Counted from the stretch's first letter, positions 17,565 through 28,629 are shown. The stretch: DNA of 64,000 bases from an uncultured Varibaculum sp. (GCF_902489465.1 NZ_CABTZZ010000005.1:1-64000), one strand, 5' to 3'. A program made the numbers and translations. Notes: generated by a model from the sequence alone, not told the origin.

Positions 17565-18461
17565 TTATTTGGCGGTACGGATTTTATCGCGAGCACGATA
17601 GGCGGGGATAAGCTCGGTGGCAAGCATAGCGACAACTACTAAAGCGCCCCCGACGACCATTCGCGAGGTTACGTCCTCGCCCCCGAAAAGGACCGCAAAG
17701 GCGGCAGCGAACACCGGTTCCATAGTCATTACTACTGCTGCCTTAGTAGGACGTAGGTGTTTCTGCGCCCAGGTCTGCATAATTAAGGCTCCAATGGCTG
17801 CGAACACCACCGTGTAAAGCAACACTGTCCACTGCCCCGCGTCCTGAGGTAATTGCAGTCCGAAGGGTAGAGCCGCTAGAAAACAGAAGACTCCAATGGC
17901 GATTAATTGGATCGCCGCTAAAGTTATGGGGTCGTCTTCGGCGGCCCAACGAGCAGTGAGTACGATGTGGAGAGCAAAAAGAGCTGCTCCCGCCAGAGTT
18001 AATAGTTCCCCGAAGCCAATGGAGAATCCATCAAGACTCAAAACCATTAACCCTGCCGTCGCCACCAGGGCAGCCGCTAGGTTCACTGGCTTAATTTTTT
18101 CTTTGAAAAGCAACCACACTAGCAGGGGAGTGATCACTACATAAAGTCCGGTAATGAAACCTACCACCGAAGCATCGGCACTCTCTAAACCTTTAGTTTG
18201 TAGGACTTGCGCCGCGGAATATACCGCACCTAAAGCAAAAGCGTGTTGCCAAACTTTTTTGCTCGCCTTTTTTAAGCGAGGAAAAAATATCACTGCCGAA
18301 AGCGCGCCCGCGATCACGAACCTAACCCCTAGAAAAGATAGGGTGGTCATACTAGTCAACAGGTCTTTGATTAGAAAAAAAGTAGAACCCCAAAAAGCAG
18401 TGGTTAGTATCAGCGCTAAAACGGCTAGAGACTGCAGATAGTAGCGGTTGAGTCCCTTCAA
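17565..18461 (-). CDS. EamA/DMT-family membrane exporter
   Basis: 298-residue member of the drug/metabolite transporter superfamily. About ten membrane segments form two EamA halves: the first begins LAVLALILTTAFWGSTFFLIK (about residues 13-32, given here with its typical WGS motif), and the second begins near LLTLAGAALFALHIVLTARW. The loop TMEPVFAAAFAVLFGGEDVT near residue 245 is the usual motif of the second half. The start is TTG 18461 behind AGGGGGA. Substrate unknown; amino acid or metabolite export is typical for the family. It faces purF and is separated from it by 68 bases that hold only a weak stem (ATAGCT/AGCTAT). Confidence 0.9.
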   Translation of the reverse strand: MKGLNRYYLQSLAVLALILTTAFWGSTFFLIKDLLTSMTTLSFLGVRFVIAGALSAVIFFPRLKKASKKVWQHAFALGAVYSAAQVLQTKGLESADASVVGFITGLYVVITPLLVWLLFKEKIKPVNLAAALVATAGLMVLSLDGFSIGFGELLTLAGAALFALHIVLTARWAAEDDPITLAAIQLIAIGVFCFLAALPFGLQLPQDAGQWTVLLYTVVFAAIGALIMQTWAQKHLRPTKAAVVMTMEPVFAAAFAVLFGGEDVTSRMVVGGALVVVAMLATELIPAYRARDKIRTAK

Positions 18462-18770
18462 ATCATCCCCCTTTGCTTTTCACCGTCATTCGATTCTAGG
18501 AGGCTAAGCGGGTGCAAAGCCATTTACGAGGATGTGTGCTCTAGCACCTTGCGAGAAAAACCAGGGAGAAAGAGGACACAAAAGCTGCCCCTGGCAGGGT
18601 TAGAGGTATTAGGGGAGGTAACGATGTGCTATTCTTCCTTCAGGAAAACGTTAGGAGCGTGATGGGAACCAGACGGTCGCGGCAACTGCCTGAGGTTTCT
18701 ATTTCCAATTTCACCCCGCTGCGGCGGGGTATTTTTTTATCAAAAACACTCAATTGGAAAGGGCGAAAAC
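18462..18770 (+). promoter_or_regulatory. pyrB leader with intrinsic terminator and ribosome-site-masking repeat
   Basis: 309 bases without a gene. An intrinsic terminator (ACCCCGC 18713-18719, GCGGGGT 18724-18730, then seven T) lies only 33 bases before the pyrB start codon. TTTCCAATT (18702-18710) and AATTGGAAA (18752-18760) are perfect complements enclosing it, and the second arm contains the pyrB ribosome binding site. Upstream, GGAACC (18665-18670) can pair with GGTTTC (18694-18699). A CTGCC/GGCAG stem lies near 18585-18597. This is the layout of transcription attenuation, as known for PyrR-regulated genes, but I see no clear PyrR loop. The minus-strand EamA promoter must also be in this gap. 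Confidence 0.7.
18713..18738 (+). terminator. Intrinsic terminator within the pyrB leader
   Basis: Seven-base-pair G/C stem 18713-18719/18724-18730 with a four-base loop, followed by A and T7 at 18732-18738. Located inside the leader, so it is expected to act as an attenuator. Confidence 0.85.
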
Positions 18771-19811
18771 ATGTCGGAAGATTATGATTTCCCGCGTTTT
18801 GGGGTAGGGCAACATCTGATTTCGGTTGGTCAATTTGATCGCGAAAACCTGGGGGAACTCTTTGATCTTGCCGAGTTCTTGCGTCCTGTCGCTCAGCGAA
18901 AACAAATCTGTACGGTTCTAGATGGTGCCGTCTTGTGTTCCCTATTCTTCGAGCCCTCGACTCGTACCCGGCTATCCTTTGAATCTGCCTTCTTGCGGTT
19001 GGGTGGGGAAGTAGAAACTACTACCGGTTTCACTTTCTCTTCCATGGCGAAGGGAGAATCCATAGCCGATACTTCCCGGGTGGTTTCCGGATTCACCGAT
19101 GTGTTAGTGGTGCGCCACCCCGACGCCGGTTCAGTAGCGGAGTTTGCCCGTCATTCGGTGGTGCCAGTGCTCAACGCTGGCGATGGCTCTGGCGAACACC
19201 CCTCTCAAGCTCTCCTGGATGTGTTCACAATGCGCAAAGAACTGGGCAAACGCGGCAAATCTCTCGACGGATGCACCATCGCGATTATGGGGGATCTGAA
19301 ATATGGACGCACCGTCCATTCCCTCATGAAACTTATGAGCCTGTATGAGGGAGTAACTTTCCGGTTGTTTTCTCCGCCTTCACTGGAGCTGCCCCGAGAA
19401 ATCGCCGAGTATGCGATTTCACGAGGCGGGCAAGTAATCGATTGCAATAACCAGATTGAGGCTTTGGAGGGCGCAGATACGGTTTACGCCACCCGGGTGC
19501 AGCGCGAACGGATGACCGAGGAACTGGCTAAGTCGAAAGAATTACAAGGGTGCCTGCTAGATAAGCCGATGTTAGAGGAGGCGGGAGCCCATGACATCGT
19601 TATCTGTCACCCGTTGCCGCGAGATTCCCGCCCCAACGCTCTTGACCTCTCGACTGATGTAGATGATCTACCGGGTCTCTCCATTTTTAAGCAAACCGAT
19701 AATGGGGTGCTGGTACGCATGGCAATGTTCTTGACCACTATGGGGGTCGGGAAAGAGTTGGTGCAAGCCAAAACCAAACACAAGATCTGGAAAGTTAGCC
19801 CCGAAGGTTAA
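18771..19811 (+). CDS. pyrB: Aspartate carbamoyltransferase catalytic subunit
   Basis: 346-residue enzyme of the second pyrimidine step, joining carbamoyl phosphate and aspartate. The carbamoyl-phosphate motif FEPSTRTRLSFE is at residues 60-71, HPSQALLD at 143-150, and the C-terminal CHPLPRDSRPN is the aspartate-side motif. This set fits aspartate rather than ornithine transcarbamylase. It is longer than the usual 310 residues because of extra N- and C-terminal residues. The ribosome binding site GGAAAGGG lies nine bases before the ATG. No pyrC or pyrI follows; the next gene is an unrelated transporter. Confidence 0.93.
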   Translation: MSEDYDFPRFGVGQHLISVGQFDRENLGELFDLAEFLRPVAQRKQICTVLDGAVLCSLFFEPSTRTRLSFESAFLRLGGEVETTTGFTFSSMAKGESIADTSRVVSGFTDVLVVRHPDAGSVAEFARHSVVPVLNAGDGSGEHPSQALLDVFTMRKELGKRGKSLDGCTIAIMGDLKYGRTVHSLMKLMSLYEGVTFRLFSPPSLELPREIAEYAISRGGQVIDCNNQIEALEGADTVYATRVQRERMTEELAKSKELQGCLLDKPMLEEAGAHDIVICHPLPRDSRPNALDLSTDVDDLPGLSIFKQTDNGVLVRMAMFLTTMGVGKELVQAKTKHKIWKVSPEG

Positions 19812-19878
19812 GCGGGAGATTTTCTCAGATACCAATCGGAGTTTAACTTCCGGTTTCTTACCCGCGTAACCTAAAAAT

Positions 19879-20790
19879 ATGGCGGGAATAATCCAAGGTT
19901 TGGCGGCAATCTGCGCGGTAGTAGCCATCGGATGGCTGCTGCGAATCCGCCGTATTATGAGCCGCGAGGTTATTGATGCCTTAGCTCAAATTGTGTACTG
20001 GGTGGCTACTCCCGCGCTGATTTTTCACACGGTCTCTACCTCACCATTAGCGCGAGCTATTGGAAAACCCCTAGCGGTGGCAGCTATGTCTGGGTGTGCA
20101 GTCGCCTTAGTCTTTGCGGTTGTGGCGGTGATTTTCCGAATGCAAAGAGTTGAACGTGCCGTGGCGACTATGAGTTCTTCGGTAACTAATGCTGCCCATA
20201 TCGGGATTCCAGTTGCCGCCTACGTCCTGGGAAACACTTCTGCGGTGGCACCGGTAATTATTTTCCAACTCTGCTTCTTAACCCCGTTTTCTTTTGTCAT
20301 GATCGACCTGGCAGCCAACAAACAAAAACTTTCGATCGGTTTGGCAACGAAAATGGTTTTCACCAACCCGATGGTGATTGCGGTACTGCTAGCGTTAGCG
20401 ATTAATGCCGCGCAGCTGCCGGTACCTCGCCTAGTGTCTTCGCTAGCTGACCTGTTAGGGTCGGCGGCACCGGCGATGGTGCTGCTGGCTTTCGGAGCCT
20501 CCCTAAAAGATATGCGTCCGAAAGAACTTAGCTGGAAAACCGTGAGTCTGGTTGCTGTCTGTAAAGAGGCGCTGCATCCCTTGCTCGCTTGGGGAGCAGG
20601 TACATTGCTAGGTTTGAGCGGTCACGCGCTGCTAGCAGTCACCGTAATGGCGGCGATGCCCTCGGCGCAAAACTGTTTTGTAGCGGCTACTCGAGCCAAA
20701 GCCGGTCAGCAGGTTGCCCAGGGAGGCATTATGGTCACTACCGCCCTTTTTGTTCCGGCGGTAGTGACCATAGCGGCGCTTTTAACCTAA
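19879..20790 (+). CDS. AEC-family permease
   Basis: 303-residue auxin-efflux-carrier family transporter with about ten membrane segments in two halves of five. Family-like features are VIDALAQIVYWVATPALIF (residues 31-49 region), a central NAAHIGIPVAAYVLGN motif and the C-terminal MPSAQNCFVAATRA. Such proteins export or import organic acids or amino acids; the substrate is not predictable. The start is ATG 19879 with no clear ribosome binding site. It lies 67 bases after pyrB. A perfect 15-bp inverted repeat lies in its last 60 bases. Confidence 0.86.
   Translation: MAGIIQGLAAICAVVAIGWLLRIRRIMSREVIDALAQIVYWVATPALIFHTVSTSPLARAIGKPLAVAAMSGCAVALVFAVVAVIFRMQRVERAVATMSSSVTNAAHIGIPVAAYVLGNTSAVAPVIIFQLCFLTPFSFVMIDLAANKQKLSIGLATKMVFTNPMVIAVLLALAINAAQLPVPRLVSSLADLLGSAAPAMVLLAFGASLKDMRPKELSWKTVSLVAVCKEALHPLLAWGAGTLLGLSGHALLAVTVMAAMPSAQNCFVAATRAKAGQQVAQGGIMVTTALFVPAVVTIAALLT
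20731..20771. repeat. Perfect 15-bp inverted repeat inside the AEC permease 3' end
   Basis: ATGGTCACTACCGCC at 20731-20745 is the exact complement of GGCGGTAGTGACCAT at 20757-20771, around an 11-base spacer containing TTTTT. It encodes MVTTA and AVVTI, so it is coding sequence that also folds into a long hairpin 20 bases before the stop. Confidence 0.8.
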
Positions 20791-20809
20791 AAGCCTGACG
20801 GTAGTCGCC

Positions 20810-22294
20810 CTATTTCTTAAATAGGGTCTTGCGGGCATATACCGGCTCGGAAGTTACCTGTAATCCCAAATTCCGGAAAATCTGGGTATCAACCGAACCT
20901 AAAATCGTGGTGGTATGTACTTCGCAATCTCGTAAATGAGCGAGTTCTTCTAAAGCCTTGCGCGCATTGTCATCAGTATCTGCTGAAACGGACAACGCAA
21001 TTAAAACTTCGTCAGTATGCAAACGGGGGTTACGGGCACCCAAATGGTCAACCTTCAAAGTTTGGATCGGTTTAATAGAAGAGGGCGCCAGCAGCTGCAC
21101 CTCTTCGTCAATGCCGGCCAACATTTTCAAGGCGTTAAGTAGCATGGCAGAGCAGCAACCTAACAGGGGAGAAGTCTTACCGGTAATAATCCGCCCATCG
21201 CTCAATTGCATCGCTGCCGCCGGAGCTCCGGTTTCGGCCTCCAGATTTAAAGCCGGCCGGACTACGTAACGGTACTCTTTTGTGATTCCTAGTTTTGCCA
21301 TTGTCATGGCAATCCGGTGTGACTCGATGGGATCGGCATGAGTGGCTGCCTCGTTACCCAAGGCGTGATAATAGCGGCGCACTACCTCTTGTTTGGCAGC
21401 TTCCTGGCAAACAAGATCATCGCTAATACAAAAGCCCGCCATATTAACACCCATATCGGTGGGTGACTGGTAGGGGCATGAACCCGCTAGTTGCTGCAGC
21501 AGGGAGCGCAGCAGAGGGAAAACTTCCACATCCCGGTTATAGTTAACCGCCTGTTTGTCGTAAGCCTGCAGATGGAAAGGATCGATCATATTGACATCGT
21601 CCAGGTCAGCGGTGGCGGCCTCATAGGCGAGATTCACCGGATGGTCGAGGGGGAGATTCCAAATGGGAAAAGTTTCAAACTTGGCGTAACCAGCTTTAAT
21701 ACCTCGTTGATATTCGTGGTAAATCTGGGACAGACAAGTAGCGAGTTTTCCAGACCCCGGTCCCGGAGCGGTTACTACCACCAAATCACGGCTAGTTTCC
21801 ACATATTCATTGCGCCCGAAACCCTCCTCCGAAACGATCAGCTCAGTATTGGAGGGATAACCGGGAATCGTATAGTGCCGGGCAACTTTAAGACCGGAAC
21901 GTTCTAGGCGTTCTTTGAATAGCTTGGCGTTGTGGTTATCTTCTTCCATCTGGGTTAAAACCACGTTTTCCACCAGGAAGCCCCGTTCGCGAAATACGTC
22001 TACCAGGCGGAGAACATCTTGTTCATAGGGGATACCTAAATCTGCGCGAATTTTTTGACGGTTGAGGTCTTTCGCGTTGATGGCGACCACGATTTCCATT
22101 TCGTCGCGTAGGCGTTCCAACATCGAAATTTTGTTGTCGGGGGTGAATCCCGGTAGCACCCGAGAGGCATGGAAGTCGTCGAAAAGTTTGCCCCCCATCT
22201 CCAGGTATAGTTTGCCGCCTATCTGCTGGCGACGTTCATCAATATGTTGCGATTGCGAAGAAATATAACGCTCAGAATCAAAACCAATCCGCAT
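20810..22294 (-). CDS. DUF1846-family protein
   Basis: 494-residue DUF1846 protein, a conserved cytoplasmic family of unknown function found in many Gram-positive bacteria. Typical features are the N-terminus [20 protein letters not shown], the block [17 protein letters not shown], and the P-loop-like [19 protein letters not shown] chose ATG 22294 because AGGAAGGG lies five bases before it and family members begin with this sequence; the frame is open for 12 more codons to 22330. It is convergent with the AEC permease, 19 bases apart. It has its own promoter region facing the Nif3-like gene. Confidence 0.9.
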   Translation of the reverse strand: MRIGFDSERYISSQSQHIDERRQQIGGKLYLEMGGKLFDDFHASRVLPGFTPDNKISMLERLRDEMEIVVAINAKDLNRQKIRADLGIPYEQDVLRLVDVFRERGFLVENVVLTQMEEDNHNAKLFKERLERSGLKVARHYTIPGYPSNTELIVSEEGFGRNEYVETSRDLVVVTAPGPGSGKLATCLSQIYHEYQRGIKAGYAKFETFPIWNLPLDHPVNLAYEAATADLDDVNMIDPFHLQAYDKQAVNYNRDVEVFPLLRSLLQQLAGSCPYQSPTDMGVNMAGFCISDDLVCQEAAKQEVVRRYYHALGNEAATHADPIESHRIAMTMAKLGITKEYRYVVRPALNLEAETGAPAAAMQLSDGRIITGKTSPLLGCCSAMLLNALKMLAGIDEEVQLLAPSSIKPIQTLKVDHLGARNPRLHTDEVLIALSVSADTDDNARKALEELAHLRDCEVHTTTILGSVDTQIFRNLGLQVTSEPVYARKTLFKK

Positions 22295-22484
22295 TGGACC
22301 CTTCCTGTTTGTCAACTTTACGGGGGTCATGCGCCCTTACCCATAATAGTGGGTGCGACGCCGGTGGTAAACCTGGCAGTAAATAGCCGTTTTCCTAAGT
22401 GTGCTCGTCGCCGGGGAGAAATTGCTATTCCTAGGTAATGGGGCGCGCTCTGCCCCCGGTATCCCATTTGTCTATTAGGATCGA

Positions 22485-23309
22485 ATGGTGAGTGTAAAGC
22501 TAAGTCGCCTGGTCGAACGCCTAGAGGAGCTGTATCCTCCCCATTTAGCTGAAGAATGGGATCGGGTGGGATTGATTACCGGGCATCCGGATTCTGAAAT
22601 TGATAAAGTCCTGGTAGCGGTAGATCCGGTGGCCAAAGTTCTGGAACAAGCGATCGAGGTCGGGGCACAACTTATTGTTACCCACCACCCCCTCTATTTG
22701 CGAGGAACCTCTTTTGTGGCAGCTACGGATCCGAAGGGAATCCTGATTCACCAGTTAATCGAAAACGGGATTGCGCTGTTCAACGCACACACTAACGCTG
22801 ATTCCGCCGAAAGTGGGGTAGCAGATTGCCTAGCCGCAGCAGTGGGATTGCATAATACCCGCCCGTTGCTTCCCCTTGGTGAGCACACCGGCACCGGGCG
22901 CATCGGAGATTTACCCACCGCGTTGCCGCTGAAGGATTTTGCGCAACAGGTAGCGCAGGCTCTACCGGATTGCCCTGCAGGAATCCTGGTGGGAGGAGAC
23001 CTGGAGGCAAAGGTGAAGACTATCGCGGTTAGCGGCGGTAGCGGTGATTCTTTCTTAGCGGATGCGCGCAAGGCAGGGGCAGATGTCTATATTTGCGCTG
23101 ACTTGCGCCATCATCCGGCTTCCGAGCATTTAGAGGCGGGCAAACCCTATCTTATTTGTGCCACTCACTGGGCAAGTGAATGGCCGTGGGTACCTGCTTG
23201 TGCCCGTCACCTAGAACATAGTTTTTGTGGAGAACTGACGGTGGAGGTCTCAAAGATTTGCACTGATCCCTGGGCAGCACGGATAGCGCCGAAATTATCG
23301 GAGAATTAG
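22485..23309 (+). CDS. Nif3/YqfO-family dinuclear metal-centre protein
   Basis: 274-residue Nif3-like protein (often annotated as GTP cyclohydrolase 1 type 2 homologue). Metal ligands are seen in VTHHPLYL (residues 65-72) and NAHTNADSAESGVAD (about 99-113), and the later SGGSGDSFLADARKAGADVY and ATHWASEW carry the remaining His and Glu-type ligands. Members form hexameric rings; the reaction is unsettled. This is the short form without the large inserted domain. The start is GTG-like or ATG at 22485 as given (ATGGTGAGTG), with no strong ribosome site. It runs into the coiled-coil gene 12 bases later, a pairing often seen in actinobacteria. Confidence 0.9.
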   Translation: MVSVKLSRLVERLEELYPPHLAEEWDRVGLITGHPDSEIDKVLVAVDPVAKVLEQAIEVGAQLIVTHHPLYLRGTSFVAATDPKGILIHQLIENGIALFNAHTNADSAESGVADCLAAAVGLHNTRPLLPLGEHTGTGRIGDLPTALPLKDFAQQVAQALPDCPAGILVGGDLEAKVKTIAVSGGSGDSFLADARKAGADVYICADLRHHPASEHLEAGKPYLICATHWASEWPWVPACARHLEHSFCGELTVEVSKICTDPWAARIAPKLSEN

Positions 23310-23320
23310 AGGAGAAAGCA

Positions 23321-24052
23321 ATGGAAGCGCCTTGGAAAGACCAACTAACTTTACTAGATTTGCAAGAGCTGGACACTAAGATTGCCAGGTTACGCTTTCG
23401 GCTCAAGAAAATGCCCCAATTAGCGCAGCTAGCGGAGCTGAGCGAAAAAGACCGTAAGTTGGACGACAAACAAACCCAACTGGCAGCTCATAAAACCGAT
23501 AAACAGCGGGAAATAACTAACCTGGAAAATGACCTGGCAGGCATCCAAAATCGCCTGCAAACTCAACAGGAACGCTTAGATACGGGTGCGGGAACTCCTA
23601 AAGAGCTGGTGAGCTTGCAAGAAGAAATCCAGCAGATGCAGCAGCGAATCGGTGATCTAGAGGATCAAATGCTCGCGGTAATGGGCAAGCTGGAGCAGCT
23701 AGAGGATATCGAACAGCAGATCGCCCGGCGTAAACAAGAATATGCCCAAGAGATTTCACGATTAAAAGATGAAGTTGGAGCAGAAAACTCGCAAATCACT
23801 GCCCAGTTGCAGCAGCTAGAAAGTGAGCGGGAACAAAAGGCAGATCCCCTAGACACCCAGCTGCTATCTCTTTACGAGCAGGTACGCGGGCAAACCGGGG
23901 GAGTAGGAGCAGTGAAAGTAGTTGACGGAAGACCAGTTGGATATGATCTGGCTTTTTCGGTAGCGGAGATCGCGCACTTGCGGGCAGCGAAACCAGAAGA
24001 AGTTATTACCTCCGAGGACGAAGGCTATCTGCTAATCCGCTGCCCGCAATAG
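23321..24052 (+). CDS. Coiled-coil hairpin protein of the CdsZ/CT398 type with degenerate zinc ribbon
   Basis: 243-residue protein dominated by a long antiparallel coiled coil (residues 10-185, rich in Gln, Glu and Leu heptads) followed by a small domain that in relatives is a C4 zinc ribbon. Here the first Cys pair is absent (the sequence reads VKVVDGRPVGYDLAFS) and the second is reduced to a single Cys in RCPQ, at the very end. So the metal site appears to be lost. The ribosome site is GAGGAGAAAGC, nine bases before ATG. It follows the Nif3-like gene, a common partner. Function unknown. Confidence 0.8.
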   Translation: MEAPWKDQLTLLDLQELDTKIARLRFRLKKMPQLAQLAELSEKDRKLDDKQTQLAAHKTDKQREITNLENDLAGIQNRLQTQQERLDTGAGTPKELVSLQEEIQQMQQRIGDLEDQMLAVMGKLEQLEDIEQQIARRKQEYAQEISRLKDEVGAENSQITAQLQQLESEREQKADPLDTQLLSLYEQVRGQTGGVGAVKVVDGRPVGYDLAFSVAEIAHLRAAKPEEVITSEDEGYLLIRCPQ

Positions 24053-24079
24053 TCACTATTTAGTTATACAACTGGGGTT

Positions 24080-25684
<1,605 letters not shown>

Positions 25685-27646
25685 ATGGCTGATCCTGCGT
25701 CTTACCGGCCGGCTCCGGCAGATATACCCCCCAGTCCCGGGGTTTATCGTTTTCTGGATAAAAATGGGCGGGTTATCTACGTGGGTAAAGCCGTTAACCT
25801 GCGTAACCGCCTGGCGAACTATTTTCAACCCCTAGAGTCGCTACACCCGCGCACCCGAAAAATGGTAACCACTGGAGCAGCTGTAAAATGGGTTACGGTC
25901 GGGAACGAGCTAGAGGCATTATCCCTAGAGTATTCCTGGATAAAAGAGTTTGCGCCGCGTTTCAACGTAATGTACCGCGATGACAAATCCTATCCTTATC
26001 TGGCAATAAACCTGGGTGAAGAGTATCCCCGAATCCACATTACGCGGGAGCGACGCCGAGCCAACTCGCGTTATTTTGGTCCCTACACCCAGGTGTGGGC
26101 GATTCGGGAAACTATGGATTTACTGCGTAAAGTTTTCCCGCTGCGCTCGTGTACCAAGGGAGTTTTTAATCGCTCTCAGGCGCTGGGACGTCCCTGTCTG
26201 GAAGGCTATATTGATAAATGCTCTGCCCCCTGTGTAGGCAGGATTTCCCCTGAAGAATACCGCAAGTTAGCCGAGCAGGTAAGCGCTTTCCTAGATGGCA
26301 AAACTGAGCCTTTTACTTCACGTTTGCGCTACGAAATGGAACAGGCAGCTTCGCGGTTGGATTTCGAACAGGCGGCGAAACTCCGCGACCAGCTGCGCGC
26401 CCTCGAAAAAGTTAGGGAAAAGAATACGGTAGTGCTGGATGAGGGGGTGGACGCGGACGTTTACGCCTTCGCCAAAGATGATCTAGAGATGATAGTGCAA
26501 GTATTCTACGTACGTGCTGGCCGGATCCGCGGCGAGCGCGGATGGGTAGTGGACACCCCGGAAGATAGAGATCTGCCAGAAATGCTCGAGAGTTTCTTAG
26601 AACAGACTTACGGGGAATATCGGCAGTTAAAAAAGGCGCTAGCCCCCGCTAAAAGTGTAGATGACGTGGAGCATACTCCTACCCAAGCAATCCCGGCCGA
26701 GGTTTTGATGCCGGTATTGCCCGCGAATGCAGCCACCGTGAGCGCCTGGCTAAGTGACATTCGCGGGAAAAAAGTCGAAATTAGGGTACCGAAGCGAGGA
26801 CCGAAACGCTCCCTAATGGAAACTGTGGCGGAAAATGCTGCGCAAGCTTTGCGGCTGCACAAAACTAAACGGGTAGGAGATTTAACGCAACGTTCCGAAG
26901 CCTTACGCCAATTGCAAGAATATTTAGAGTTAGCGGATGCTCCTTTGCGGATTGAAGGCTACGATATTTCCCATACTCAAGGTACACACCAAGTGGGTTC
27001 GATGGTGGTATTCGAAGATGGTGCTCCCCTAAAACGTGCCTATCGCAGCTTTAATATCCAAAGCACCCCTGACGATTCTGCCGATGATACCAAAGCTATG
27101 AACGAAGTCCTCACCCGGCGTTTTACCAGGCTACGCCAGGAAGAAGCGGAAGCACAAAAGCAGTTAGTAAGTACCGAAAGCTCTGGGGAACTCAACCTGC
27201 GCCGTTTTTCTTATCCCCCGGACTTAATTGTGGTAGACGGGGGAGCGCCTCAGGTGAATGCGGCACAAAAAGCCCTGGAAACAGTGGGCGCCAATGTGAG
27301 TGTAATTGGATTAGCTAAGCGTCTAGAAGAAGTGTGGATACCGGGATCAGAGTTTCCAGTTATCTTGCCTCGCACATCCCCAGCGCTTTATCTCTTGCAA
27401 TACTTGCGAGATGAGTCCCATCGTTTTGCGATTACTGCACATCGGAAAAAACGCGGCAAAACTATGCATAAATCGGTGTTAGACAAGGTTCCGGGGTTAG
27501 GGCCAGTACGGCAGAAGGCCTTGTTAAAGCACTTTGGTTCCTTAAAACGGCTGCGGGAAGCCGAAGAGAGTGAAATCGCGCAAGTTGAGGGTATTGGCCA
27601 GGTAATGGCACGGCAGATTTTTCAATCTCTTGCCGATAGCCGGTAA
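25685..27646 (+). CDS. uvrC: Excinuclease ABC subunit C
   Basis: 653-residue dual nuclease of nucleotide excision repair that cuts both sides of a lesion after UvrA and UvrB have marked it. Domains in order: GIY-YIG nuclease (PGVYRFLDKNGRVIYVGKA, about residues 14-32), Cys cluster (RPCLEGYIDKCSAPCVG), UVR helix (MEQAASRLDFEQAAKLRDQL, about 218-237), RNase H-like nuclease (IEGYDISHTQG and LIVVDGGAPQVNAA), and a helix-hairpin-helix pair (KVPGLGPVRQKALLKHFGS) at the end. Length is typical. The next gene, rapZ, starts 14 bases later. Confidence 0.97.
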   Translation: MADPASYRPAPADIPPSPGVYRFLDKNGRVIYVGKAVNLRNRLANYFQPLESLHPRTRKMVTTGAAVKWVTVGNELEALSLEYSWIKEFAPRFNVMYRDDKSYPYLAINLGEEYPRIHITRERRRANSRYFGPYTQVWAIRETMDLLRKVFPLRSCTKGVFNRSQALGRPCLEGYIDKCSAPCVGRISPEEYRKLAEQVSAFLDGKTEPFTSRLRYEMEQAASRLDFEQAAKLRDQLRALEKVREKNTVVLDEGVDADVYAFAKDDLEMIVQVFYVRAGRIRGERGWVVDTPEDRDLPEMLESFLEQTYGEYRQLKKALAPAKSVDDVEHTPTQAIPAEVLMPVLPANAATVSAWLSDIRGKKVEIRVPKRGPKRSLMETVAENAAQALRLHKTKRVGDLTQRSEALRQLQEYLELADAPLRIEGYDISHTQGTHQVGSMVVFEDGAPLKRAYRSFNIQSTPDDSADDTKAMNEVLTRRFTRLRQEEAEAQKQLVSTESSGELNLRRFSYPPDLIVVDGGAPQVNAAQKALETVGANVSVIGLAKRLEEVWIPGSEFPVILPRTSPALYLLQYLRDESHRFAITAHRKKRGKTMHKSVLDKVPGLGPVRQKALLKHFGSLKRLREAEESEIAQVEGIGQVMARQIFQSLADSR

Positions 27647-27660
27647 GTTAGCGCGCTTCG

Positions 27661-28629
27661 TTGCATACTTGGAACATGGATGAAGCTCACCAACGATACG
27701 AATCCTCCCCACCCACCGTGCCCGAGGGAGTACCTATTCTTGACGAAACCGCGCCCCCTCGCGATGCCAATGTTCCCGAGATGATCATTATTACCGGAAT
27801 GTCGGGGGCGGGACGTTCGCGAGCGGGACAGGCATTAGAAGACCTGGACTGGTATGTAGTCGATAATCTCCCGCCCGCCATGTTGCTGCCCTTCGCGGAT
27901 ATGATGACTCCAGAAGGGGAAGGTATTCACCGTCTGGCGGCGATTGTAGATGTGCGCAGTGGGGAACTGTTTTCTAAACTGCAGCGTGCTTTGGATGAAC
28001 TCTCGCGGCGCAATATCCGTTATCAGCTCGTTTTCTTGGATGCAGACGAGCGAGTCTTAGTGCGTCGCTATGAATCTAATCGGCGTCCCCATCCGTTGCA
28101 AGGAGGAGGCCGGATACTTGACGGAATTCGCTCCGAACGGCGGATCCTGGCTCCAATTCGTGCCCGTGCCGATGCCCTAATCGACACCACTAATATGAAT
28201 GTGCATGACCTGAATCGGCATATGCGAGATGTGGTAGCTGGTGAGGGGGATCGCCCGATGAAACTCACCGTGATGTCCTTTGGGTTTAAAAATGGGATCC
28301 CCTTAGATGCTGATTGGGTATGTGACGTGCGCTTTTTAGCTAATCCCTACTGGGTTAGCGAACTGCGGCATTTAACCGGCCGGGACACACCGGTAGCGAA
28401 ATATGTGCTGGATCAGCCGGGAGCCGAGGAATTTGTGCAAAACATGGTTAATATGTTGAGCCCGATTTTTGACGGCTATCTAACGGAACTTAAACCCTTC
28501 GTTACTATCGCGGTGGGTTGTACCGGAGGACAGCATCGATCAGTAGCACTGGCGGAAAAAATGAGCGAGCTATTCCGCGTGCAGGGTTTGCCGGTACGTA
28601 CTGTTCATCGAGATCTGGGGCTGGAATGA
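27661..28629 (+). CDS. rapZ: RapZ-family nucleotide-binding protein
   Basis: 322-residue member of the RapZ/YvcJ family. The N-terminal P-loop is ITGMSGAGRSRAGQALEDL (about residues 44-62), then VVDNLPPAMLLPF and FLDADERVLVRRYE(S) with Arg-rich ends. The C-terminal half has FGFKNGIPLDADWVCDVRFL, HLTGRDTPV and IAVGCTGGQHRSVALAE, all diagnostic. In proteobacteria RapZ controls glucosamine-6-phosphate synthase through a small RNA; in Gram-positive bacteria its target is open. The first codon is uncertain: TTG 27661 and ATG 27676 are both possible and neither has a clear ribosome site. It overlaps yvcK by four bases (ATGA). Confidence 0.94.
   Translation: MHTWNMDEAHQRYESSPPTVPEGVPILDETAPPRDANVPEMIIITGMSGAGRSRAGQALEDLDWYVVDNLPPAMLLPFADMMTPEGEGIHRLAAIVDVRSGELFSKLQRALDELSRRNIRYQLVFLDADERVLVRRYESNRRPHPLQGGGRILDGIRSERRILAPIRARADALIDTTNMNVHDLNRHMRDVVAGEGDRPMKLTVMSFGFKNGIPLDADWVCDVRFLANPYWVSELRHLTGRDTPVAKYVLDQPGAEEFVQNMVNMLSPIFDGYLTELKPFVTIAVGCTGGQHRSVALAEKMSELFRVQGLPVRTVHRDLGLE

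Noticed and set aside
28518..28625. Upstream extension of yvcK into rapZ
   Set aside because: In-frame but lies within rapZ; the ATGA overlap at 28626 is the natural start.
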